Assembly (NCBI GenBank): GCA_964017195.1
Contig: OZ024887.1
Location: forward strand, 2,842,881 to 2,906,880
DNA: 64,000 nt
Direction of reading: 5' to 3'
DNA from: Siderastrea radians
Taxonomy: Eukaryota; Cnidaria; Anthozoa; Scleractinia; Rhizangiidae
This document shows, piece after piece, positions 40,701 to 52,700 of the stretch. Positions within the stretch are counted from its first letter, which is position 1; every line of letters starts with the position of its first letter. A program made the translations under genes and the position numbers. The notes under the pieces are model-generated. The model saw only the letters and a program-made list of their open reading frames with translations, was not told where the DNA came from and made no database searches.

Positions 40701-43700
40701 ACAAGCACAAAATTGTGCAACAAAAGGGATTATGAAAAAAAAGAGGCTCATGAGTAATAGTGACCGATCCAGGATGTCAGTAGACAACATAAAAAAAGCC
40801 GTTGAGAAGCGCATCAACGTACTGCAATTATTTCCTTTCCGTGGGGCCCGAGATAATTGGTAAAAGATGTAGCTTTGGTAATCTCGACAAGATGAATGAA
40901 TTGTTAGCCACTTGTTGTTCCATTTCAATAAATATGGTTCATTCCGTGTAGGAATTTGTAGACTTCACCCTCAGCAGTTAGTTCTTTTATAAGTCATTCA
41001 GAACTTGTACCCTGGAGCGTAATAGAGAAAGACACCAAAGCTTGACCAAATACACCACCGCTTTGTGGTAAGCCAAAAAGAAACCTTTTGACTTCTCACT
41101 AATTCTGACGCGGATTTTCGGTTATGATTTCTCTTGATTCTACTTTAAAGGCTTCTATAACAAAACTACCAGCATCTCACCTATTCTTGGCCTTCTATAG
41201 CGACCTAGCCATCGCACCCGGAAACGACGTCCTCTTCTCTTCACCACCAAGCGTTTGCCGCGGTACCTAATACTGTATCGGACTGGTCTTTTTATGCGAT
41301 GCCAACGCCCCTTGAACCGTATAGAATAGCGCCTTCTAGTGCACTTTACAGGCCTCCATTTCCTTCGGAAGCGGATCCTGAAAGTACGCGAATTTCTCGG
41401 CAAACGGATGAAGCGTTTATTTCTGCGTATCCTCCACTGTCGTCCACGGTAGTAGATGCGTTGCCAAGTCACAATGTAGATGTACAAAATGCCGCGTATG
41501 CGTTTGAGCGGCCGCCATCTTCCACGATACTTGAGCTTCATTCTTCTTCCACCTCGACGGATTCTGTATTTGATTCCTTTGACTTTAATGTTCCATTGGC
41601 GTCTCCACTTTCTCAAAATGCGTCGACGTCCCTTGAAAAAAATCTTTCGTCGCCTCCAGACTAAGAGAGAACACCAACGCAAGTGAATAAAATAATGCCT
41701 GATGGTTAGGCTTACTGAAGTCCCACTGGCCTATAGAGACTAGACGCATTGTTTTTTTCCCTTGATGGGCTGCCTCTCCAATGCAGGAGAATCCTCCTCC
41801 CCCCTCCCTCATCCCCCACCCAAACACCCCCTCAGCATTTTTCAGGTTTTCTTTACAATACACCGGTAATCGATTATACACCAGCTGTGTGTTTGTCAAA
41901 ACTCCCGAAAACGTTTTGGGCCTTTACAAAACGGGTTTTTTTCTGCTAAGCATCTTCATTTCAATTCTTATTTATTCGATTCTTATTGATTTGAAAACTA
42001 AACACTCAGATATTGATAATTTTAAACACATAGACTAAAAGTAAGCACCAAAAAATGCCACCAGTCAGTCAGCCGGGCCTAAAATGTTTTAGAGAGTTTT
42101 CAGATGCGCTAAAAGTGACCGATAGGTTTAAAAAACTAAACCTACAGTTGAATCTCATCCTCGAAGGTTTAAACATCCTTCTAAACAACTGTAACCTACG
42201 TAGACAAAGACATTCGAAATAACCTGCCATGTTTCAACTGAGCACCTAGTTCAGGCCGTTCATATAGCGCAAGAATCTTAGAATCCTGAAATGGTAAATA
42301 GAAAGAAGCCTTCTTTACCTCCACGGCGTCTCTTTCGTCCCAACCTTCGTCTTCGTTTCCTGCGTCGCCGCCTTCTTCGCCTCCTTCGTCGTCTCCTTCT
42401 TCGTCGTCGGCGTCGTCGGCGTCTTCTTCGCCTGCTTCGCCTTCTTCGGATCTTTCGTTTGTACCAGCGAGGACGTCGGAAGCCTAAAAGAGCAGTTTAG
42501 ATCCCGTTAAAACAATCCTGTATTAAGCGGCCTCCTTCGTGCCGTCCCAACGTCCCGCTATTAGGTGGCACGTAGTCTTTTTAACTGCATTATTTATTCT
42601 TTGCTTCTCTAGATCTTGAGGCGGATATTTAGATGTTTCGTCTATGCTCTAGTTAAATGTAAAAGAATGACTTAAAGGACCGTCACGTAGCTACTCTTAC
42701 GTCTTGTCCTTGTTCTTTTAACTCTCCTAATCCTCTTCCAGCGTCGTTTTCCTAGTCTGATTCGGTATCTTCCCCTTCTTCCTCTTCTTACTCGGTATTT
42801 TCGTCGGCCCACTCTTATGTAACGCCTTCTACGTTTCCTGATACGTCTCCAACGTCTTCCTATGCGCATGCTCCACCTCCTTCTACGACACCTGCAACAA
42901 TAAAAAAATTAAGTTAAAAATGAATTTAATAGGGGAAATTTTAGCCTACAGGATCCAGGAAAAATCCGTTACAGTCAGGGCGTAAGCCATCAAACCTCAA
43001 ACCGAGCCAGCCCTCGCTTGTAATAGACAAAGAGACTTTTGTCTTGCGCATCTTTGGGCGAGAAGGCAAACAGTAAGCGCACCGAGACAACTTTTCATGA
43101 TGTGCTCTCGTTCTCCTCTTCTCAGTTCACTAACCTTGGAAGGAAATAGGTCCTACTTAAAGGGACAGTTTCATTCATTTGTAAAGTCAGTTTGAAAATC
43201 TAAGAGACAAACTTGCGTAACTGGCAGCTCAAAAATAATGTTCAGTTTAGGTGGTGTATTTGCCAAGATCGAAATGGATTCCAACTAAAAAAACGTCGGG
43301 TGGAATTTTTCAAGATAATTCCTTGTGTCCTAGATAAAATCGTTAAAACTAATTGTGGCAGGGTAAGCGTCTTATACTGATTAGCACATTTCTTCCAAAA
43401 TAATGAAAATCTCCACGTCACTGCTCCTTTCAAGTCGCCTAATCGTTTTGTTTCTTTGGATGAAACACTAGAAATTCCACCGGCTGGCCACATACGAGGA
43501 GTGCTGTAGAAACAAAATGGTGGCTTATTGGACGAAATGATAGTTTTCGTTTCGCAGCCATTCGTGCTATACGCTTACAGCCTATACACACATAAATATG
43601 CACAAAGGAATTCTACGCCCTTCACATCCAAGTACTTCAAGCACTCCATCCCAGGGGATCAAAATAATTCATATCGCCCAAAACAAAGCCAATCATCTTG

Positions 43701-46700
43701 GAGAAATTCTAGGTCGTAGCCTGCATTGACGGGAGCCGAGCGGTTAACAAGAATGCGCCAACTTTGCTTACCTGACAACCCTCTTAACACCCTTGAACCG
43801 GAAAGTGAATCTCCAAGTCAAGCGCACCCATCTTCTTCCCCATCGGATGCAGCGGCGTCCGCGACGTCGTACCACCCGTACGTTTCTTCGTCCCATGCGA
43901 ACATACCATCGTCCACCTCGTCGATAGATTCGTCTTGGTCTTCGCAATACTCTTATTGACAGTCGGCGTGTGAATCGTCGGATACGGAACCTTCGTCTCT
44001 TGTATTTGATAATGTATCGACGGCGAGTTATTACGCGACGATAGACACGACGGAAGCGGATTCTAACTCTTCTGGGTCTTCTTAATCCTACAGCATAGCA
44101 GAAAAGTGTATTAAGGCAAGCAACAGCAAGTCTTACAAATTTCAGTTTTCCAAGTCTTGAAAAACTAAATAAAGAGTGCTAAAGAAAAAAACGCTTTCAT
44201 TTGAGTAGTTACGGACAAAGTTACAACCACGTTACATAACTTAACCTTTGGTCACGTCTCTGTAAATTAAAACTTATGAGCCTTTTGGATGAAAGAATAA
44301 TAAAAACAAGTGCATTTTCCCATTCAAAGGAAAGGCCTTAAGCAGGACGTTTATGTGGTCTTGTTTTTTGCTTTTTGTTTTGGTGAAAGAGAAAATTTTA
44401 TTTTCCTTGTTGACAACATTCGTTCTTTGGAGTGAAAAGTTTAAACATTGAGTGATTTTAAATTTATCTAAAACTAAGCCTATACAGATTGTAGCTCTGG
44501 GTAAGAGAGCAAACGAACATTCAGAGTTCTTTAAGCAAAAGAACACCCTTTCAAATGCCTAGACTTTGCCAAAAACTGTACTAACCATCACTATAAGTTT
44601 TCCACCATCTCATCGATCATTCCAAAAGCAAGAAAACAACAACGAAGGTAACATTTATTTGTGTTAAAACATAGAACCAGTGCTGAAACTAGTAACCATG
44701 CCAAGTATTGGCCTAACTGAACCTAAATCAACCTGATCGCATGAGGCTGCAAGGATTCCTTTATTGAAATCTTACTTCTGTATTTCCTTCGTAGTCTCCT
44801 GATTATCCTTCTTCGTCTCTTTCGTCGTCTCCTTCTTCGCCTTCTTCTGCGTCTACGAAGCCTTCTTCTCCGTCGCCGTCGTCTGCGCAACCGGTATCGC
44901 CGACCGCCTAAAGAGGGTGTGGTTATCTCAAGTCAATATCTCATTGTATCATATAGATAATACTAGCTACGATCAAGAACGAGCTCCAGCTCGCATGCCT
45001 CTCTAACTCATTCATAATAAAGAAACTGTCCATACTGTAAAAATTCGCGCCGGCCTTGTTGGCCATAAACGCGAACATGACGAGTGTTTTCCAATTTCCT
45101 TCGAGTTGCATATTCCTAACCCCATTGCTTCAGAAGGTGAAAGTTTAAATAGGTTGTAACTTACGTCTACGACGTCTTCGTCCTCTCCTTCGTCTTCTTT
45201 TCACTCTTAATCTCTTCCAACGTTTGTTTCTTCGTATCAGGTAACTTCGTCCTCGTCTTATGACTGGGTATCTGCGGCGCCCGATTCGCACATACCGGGT
45301 CTTACGTCTCCTGATAACTCTCCATTTACGGCCAGTTTTGATGCTCCATCTTCTACCGCGGCACCGCACAACGCGACGGACGCCCTTGAACCGTATCCTG
45401 AATCTCCACCTCAAGTAGATTATCTTTCTTCCCCATTTGATATAACGTCTTCTGCCGCGACGGAACACCCTTACTCTGCGACGTCCATAACGTACAAACC
45501 ATTTTCCACGTTTGCGTAGGATTGGTCGTGGTCTTCCCCTAACCTTTATTGTGCACCGACCTCTAAGTAAGCCACGGATTTGATATCTTCGTTTTCTGAA
45601 CCTAACGACATAGCGTCGGCGGTACTTGACGCGTCTGTATCTTCCTCTGTAACGAACTTTGATACGGTGCCTCACTATAAAGCAGAAGTGACTTTTTTAG
45701 TATATGTGACTACAGTGAATCTTCTCTATCAACGAGGTACGCCTGTAAACCGACTGAAATTCGACAGCGCTGCGATTTTTAAAAGAATACAACATTTTTG
45801 CAGAAGAACCTCAGTATAGTAAATCACCGACTTTAAGATCCAGGACGTGATGGTTGTAAGACGCGACGAGACTGAGGCATTTTTTCACAAAAAATACGTT
45901 TCCCATGTTTCGCCTTGCGGCTCCTCGCATTGTTCTTGCCTAGAAATGCGAGTTTTGAGGTTTTTTCCGTTCTTTTTAAAACATGACTACTTAATATAAC
46001 CTTTTATTTTTCAAGGAAGTGAAATAAAATGAGATGCAAACATATATAACTTATCACTTATCACATAACTGAAGTAGCACTGCAAATGCTATATACTGGG
46101 ATGCAATTGCAGAACAATTGTAGCATAACTGTAGTAAGACTGTGGTGCGGTGTACAAATCCACTTCACTGTGATTTTGGACTGATTAGCCCATGGCTGCA
46201 GTGCGACTGCAAAGCCAGTGCTGCTTACCTCGTCGTCTCCTCCTTCGCCGAGTTCGGCGTCTCCTTCTCCTGCGCCGTCGACGTCTTCTTCGACGGCGTC
46301 GTCTCGTTCTTCGTCGTCTGCGTCTTCTTCGTCGTCTGCGTCTGCGTCTACTGATGCCTAAAGAAATAAGAGTAGGTAAGCAGTTTTAAAAGCTGCATAT
46401 CACCAAAACTGCAACGTTGTTGTTGTGGTCGTCGTTGTTGTGGTCCTTACACTCGGTCATGAAACATGTCATGAGTCATTCATATTGTGCCTCATTTAAG
46501 TTCATCTACCCAAACGTGCTTCACCCTTCTAACGAAGTCACACTGAAACGCGTGACTTGGGGCGAGTTTCCGCTCTTGGCATCTTTGTCATTAGGACGAA
46601 AGACTCGGGACTAAGATTTGTTGAGTGCTCGCTCCTGAGTCCTAGGTTAAACAAATATTTTTTGTTTCAAATATTAATTTTTACATACTGCAGTATCCAA

Positions 46701-49700
46701 ATGTGTTTAAACTAGGTATCACTGGAGTTGAGTTTCTGTCCGAGTTACCAGTTACCATTTTGTAGGAACTTTCGTAATAAAACACGTGATTAATAATAAT
46801 AATTGAAAATATTTATACATGGTAACCACTTCAGTTATGCAACTACTGTCAGTGTGGGCCCTGTGAAATAATAAATGAATTATTGAGGACATAATAAGTT
46901 ATAAAAAATAGAAAACTGGAAATTGGAATCATTTCTGAGACAAACACCTGAAGAGACCTTGTAGACAACCTTTGGAGGTTTTAGAGGCTGTTTTCACGAA
47001 AAGGGGATCAAAGATATTTGAACATCTCGTACACAAAATTTAGGTTTAACGGCTTAGAGGTGGAGTTAAATCAATTTTTTGAGGTATGGTCATGTTCAAG
47101 AAGCGACTAAAATGTCAAACCTCACCACATTCACCATCTTTCTTTATTTATCACCTATAGGGCACTTTGACATTGCTGATCCAAGCAGTATGCAGGACGC
47201 GTGTCACACGAACTGAGTAAATATGACCTACGCTCGCCACGAGTATCCCAGTAGCTCAGTGGTTACAGCGTCCGACCGGTGTACGGAAGGTCATGGGTTC
47301 GATTCCTGTCAGGGATTCAGATTTTTTTCTTTGTCCCACGCTCGCGACATGTTGATTATTCCATCTTTTCTTATCTCTTTAACCATATTGAGCTTGGGTT
47401 GGGGGAACAAGTGTCTGCCGCCAGAATTTTTCACTTTTCCTAAAATTTTCCTGGAAGCAATTTGGTGTGATAGGGTCACCTCTTTATTTGTTTCTGGCTG
47501 GAAAAAAAATTACGATGTAAACTTACGTCGACTGGGGCGTCGTCTTCTTCTACGTCCCCTGTAACGACCTAGAGAAAGAATTTAAGGTTATTACATGATG
47601 AACTCTTACAGATCTGAAACTTATAAGAGCTTAATTATAAATTATGTTGCAATACTAATATATATCAACTGCGGGTGAAATATGAAATGACGTTGACCCT
47701 CGCAGTTAAAGATATCAACTTAAGCAGTTGATAAAACAACAACCAACAACCTGAAAAGTGTTCAAGCTGGAACGGGATTGGAACCCACGACCTCTGCGAT
47801 ACCGGCGCAGAGGTCATGCGTTCGAATCCTGTTCAAGCCTGGACATTTTCAGGTTTTTCTTTATCAACTGCTTAAGCTGACATCTTTAACTGTGAGGGTC
47901 AACATCATTTCATATTTCATCCGCAGTTCACATATATAAGTATTTCGTATATTCATTCCCAAGAACTTAATTGATAGTGAAACAGGCTGTAAACGCATTT
48001 TCACACGACTAACTAAACTTGGCCAACTCGTGTAGGTAATCTCAAGTTACCGTGTGTGAACATCGTAACAATAGTTACCAGACATGTTGGCGACAACTTT
48101 TCTCGACAGATTTTCTCTGTCCGTTCATCAAATCTTGAACAAGTTATCTTGATGCACCGTTACACAAGGCAATTTTTCTTGCAACTTGCAATGCACAGTG
48201 AAGAGATCATTGTAAGCGCAATTTGTTCCAAAATGCACTACTTTGCAGATTGTGGTTGCTGGTTTCTTTTTTTGTCTAATGAAAACGTAATATGCACAAA
48301 CCTGTCCGAGAAAACCATCTTAATATATGAATCTAGACTAACCAACCCTTTATCTACAATGGGACTCATAATCATGATACCAATGAAACTACTTCGTGTG
48401 TCGCAGTTTCACAGCGAAAGGTAAGATTATTAATTGAAATACAGCTGAAAATGACATTACACAGCGCTAATTATTCAACAGTTGACATCATAACTTTGGT
48501 TTCCATAATAAAACTTAAGACGGATTCCGCTCAACGTTCGAGCAATAAGTGCAAAAAATATTTACTAAAAAACTACTCATAGCAAGGTAACATTTTAAAT
48601 GCTATTTGAAACATCTCACTCTAGTTCACTTACCCAAGTGACCCCGCGATGAAATTCTCAAGCATTCTCAAGAAAATTAATTTCAAATCTCGTAAAAGTA
48701 TGCTAAAAACGGGCGCCATTTTGTTTTCAACTGACATGACTGAGCGTCTTTTTAATTGAAATATGGATAACTTCAAATCCAATTTTCTCTCGCGGGGTCA
48801 GCTTGGGAGCAAAAGTAACGATAAGTTCTTCTTATCTGTTCTCAAAATGTGACAGTGCTGCAAGTATTTTTTGGTAACTTAATTTTTGCACTTACTGCTC
48901 GAACGTTGAGCGGAAATCGTCTTAATGGAAACTTTGACGTTTCGACTTACAACATATCATTTACATTTAACTCAACTTACGTCTGAAACGGATCCGCCGT
49001 GTTTTACCATAACGACCCTTCCTAAAGATCTTCACTCGTCTTTTGCCAATCAGTTTCACTCTCACTCGTCTGCCACGGATGCGTATGCTGCAACGTACAC
49101 GGCGCCTTACGCGTATCCACCGCTTCTTTCGCTTTATGTACCATACCTTCCTACGCCTTCTGATTCGGATTCTTCGCTTTCTCAATCTTAAAATCAGCCT
49201 GATACGTTTTATTCTCCTCCATTTTCTTCTCCTTCTTAAGAACCACTTGCGACCAAGTCTTTTAAGTCCACACCATTTTCTTCGGTAACGGACGCGCCAT
49301 CGCCTTCTATAGCGTTTAATTCTCCTCAGTTTTCGGCCGATTTTAATCCTTATTCTTCTCCTAAACTTACGGATGCGTCTCTTTAGGCGTCCGAAGAAGT
49401 ATCTCCTTCTTACTCTTACACGACGTCGTTTGCCACGGAAGCGGAGATATCTCCTACCTGTTTCAAACAGAAAGGGATTTTATTTACTGTTGCAATTCAT
49501 CAAATATTTTCTCTTTGCGTAAATGAAAAAAAAAACCGAGTATCAACTTCACTCTGTCAGAAACTGAATTCACAAGTACAGCCATAATTGAACAAAAGCT
49601 ATAATTGACAACGTGTGTTTTAGAACAAATTTAACCGTAATGAGCCGAACTTTCCTGGAGCATTACAGCCAAAACATCTCCAGAAAGTTCCTTGTACATC

Positions 49701-52700
49701 TTGTATAAACATTTAAGGATAAAACTTAGCGAGAAAAGTTTAACACAACGTTTCGATGTCTCCATGACATCATTTTCAAGTGAGAAAACAAAATATAGGT
49801 GAGTTAATAGAGAATCGATCACACTCTTCAACCAGTTTTTAGGAGCCGCAAAATTGGTGAAGACCTTAAGATGCGTGAGCCCAAACCACCCTTAGTCAAC
49901 CAACAATGCGTGGTGTACAATTATCAATGTGATCTGTGCGATGCAGAGTATGTCGGCTATACTAGCCGGCATTTACACCAACGTATTGACGAACACCGTT
50001 TTTCAACAATCGGCAAGCATCTAAAGAACGACCACGGCATTGAAACTATCGGCGACCTTAACAGCAACTTTTCCGTCCTCAAGAAATGAGGCGGAAAACT
50101 GGACTGTTTAATTTACGAAATGCTGTTTATAAAGAAGAAGAAACCAAAACTGAACGCGCAATCGGACTCTATCCGCGCAAAACTATTTATTTAGATATAC
50201 TTACCATGCACAAACAATTACACGCCAAATATGTTACTTATTGTTTACTTTTTTAACACCTCACCTTGTATATATTAACTCATCTATAATTTACTTTCTC
50301 ACTTGAAAATGATGTCATGGAGACATCGAAACGTTGTGTTAAACTTTTCTCGCTAATTTTTATCCTTAAATGAACATCTTGTAGATGGATATAAAAGCTG
50401 TAACGGTACTGATTAATTATAACTCCTTACGTCTCCTTCTTCGCCGTCTTCTCCTCCTTCTTCGACCTATATTAATTTAAAACAAAATTTGGATTGAGAA
50501 TGAATATATGAAATGGTTGTATGTGTGAGCTGCAGGTAAATAAGAATTGATTATGACCTTTGCAGTTTAAGATAGAGCCTTAAGCAGTTGATAAAAGAAC
50601 GACCTGAAAAATTCATGCTTTTCAGACCTTTTTCAAGTCGTTCTTTTGTCAACTGCTTAAGTTGATACCTTTAAGTGCGAAGGTCATCATCATTCTTAAA
50701 AGTTGGATAATTTCCCTTCAGCTAGATTGTTTTATATTGTTTTAATCGTTTGAATGTTTGTAAGTTATTCCAGTGGCTTCTTTACTTTGCATATCATCCA
50801 TTCATGTAATTGTAGATAATTACAACTCTTCTTTCTCACTGCTTTTTTCAGAGTTTTCTTAAATTTTTAAATAGATAGTCAGATATCCATTCCCGGCTTA
50901 GAAAGGATGATTTTTTTTGTTCTTTCTTGATTCTTGTTTAAATCAAGCGAAATTTTTTGACAATAAATAAAAATACTCTTTCTTTTGTAACGATACCCAG
51001 ACATATCAATTGCTATTTGTCACCTTGCAAGCGACATCGCCTTCCGTCTTAGGATATTTTGATGACTTAGCAAACCCTGATCATTGGGCGACAATTTAGT
51101 TTATTGTAATGCTTAACGGCCACTCTGACGTTGATTTATAACATATCATTTACATTTAACTCAACTTACGTCTGAAACGGATCCGCCGTGTTTTACCATA
51201 GCGACCCTTCCTAAAGATCTTCACTCGTCTTTTGCCAATCAGTTTCACTCTCACTCGTCTGCCACGGATGCGTATACTGCAACGTACACGGCGCCTTACG
51301 CGTATCCACCGCTTCTTTCGCTTTATGTACCATACCTTCCTACGCCTTCTGATTCGGATTCTTCGCCTTCTCAATCTTAAAATCAGCCTGATACGTTTTA
51401 TTCTCCTCCATTTTCTTCTCCTTCTTAAGAACCACTTGCGACCAAGTCTTTTAAGTCCACACCATTTTCTTCGGTAACGGACGCGCCATCGCCTTCTATA
51501 GCGTTTAATTCTCCTCAGTTTTCGGCCAATTTTAATCCTTATTCTTCTCCTAAACTTACGGATGCGTCTCTTTAGGCGTCCGAAGAAGTATCTCCTTCTT
51601 ACTCTTACACGACGTCGTTTGCCACGGAAGCGGAGATATCTCCTACCTGTTTCAAACAGAAAGGGATTTTATTTACTGTTGCAATTCATCAAATATTTTC
51701 TCTTTGCGTAAATGAAAAAAAAAACCGAGTATCAACTTCACTCTGTCAGAAACTGAATTCACAAGTACAGCCATAATTGAACAAAAGCTATAATTGACAA
51801 CGTGTGTTTTAGAACAAATTTAACCGTAATGAGCCGAACTTTCCTGGAGCATTACAGCCAAAACATCTCCAGAAAGTTCCTTGTACATCTTGTATAAACA
51901 TTTAAGGATAAAACTTAGCGAGAAAAGTTTAACACAACGTTTCGATGTCTCCATGACATCATTTTCAAGTGAGAAAATAAAATATAGGTGAGTTAATAGA
52001 GAATCGATCACACTCTTCAACCAGTTTTTAGGAGCCGCAAAATTGGTGAAGATCTTAAGATGCGTGAGCCCAAACCACCCTTAGTCAACCAACAATGTGT
52101 GGTGTACAATTATCAATGTGATCTGTGCGATGCAGAGTATGTCGGCTATACTAGCCGGCATTTACACCAACGCATTGACGAACACCGTTTTTCAACAATC
52201 GGCAAGCATCTAAAGAACGACCACGGCATTGAAACTATCGGCGACCTTAACAGCAACTTTTCCGTCCTCAAGAAATGAGGCGGAAAACTGGACTGTTTAA
52301 TTTACGAAATGCTGTTTATAAAGAAGAAGAAACCAAAACTGAACGCGCAATCGGACTCTATCCGCGCAAAACTATTTATTTAGATATACTTACCATGCAC
52401 ACACAATTACACGCCAAATATGTTACTTATTGTTTACTTTTTTAACACCTCACCTTGTATATATTAACTCATCTATAATTTACCTTCTCACCTGAAAATG
52501 ATGTCATGGAGACATCGAAACGTTGCGTTAAACTTTTCTCGCTAATTTTTATCCTTAAATGAACATCTTGTAGATGGATATAAAAGCTGTAACGGTACTG
52601 ATTAATTATAGCTCCTTACGTCTCCTTCTTCGCCGTCTTCTCCTCCTTCTTCGACCTAAATTAATTTAAAACAAAATTTGGATTGAGAATGAATATATGA

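Larger units (their letters stand above)
35794..48519. other. Introns between exons 15 and 28: contents not otherwise listed
   Basis: Long non-exonic stretches at 35,794-36,521, 37,570-38,205, 40,368-41,180, 41,661-42,318, 42,892-43,771, 44,088-44,775, 45,675-46,228 and 46,358-47,243 hold no gene I can support. Short open frames there (for example near 40.6-40.9 kb) match nothing I recognise. Confidence 0.4.
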
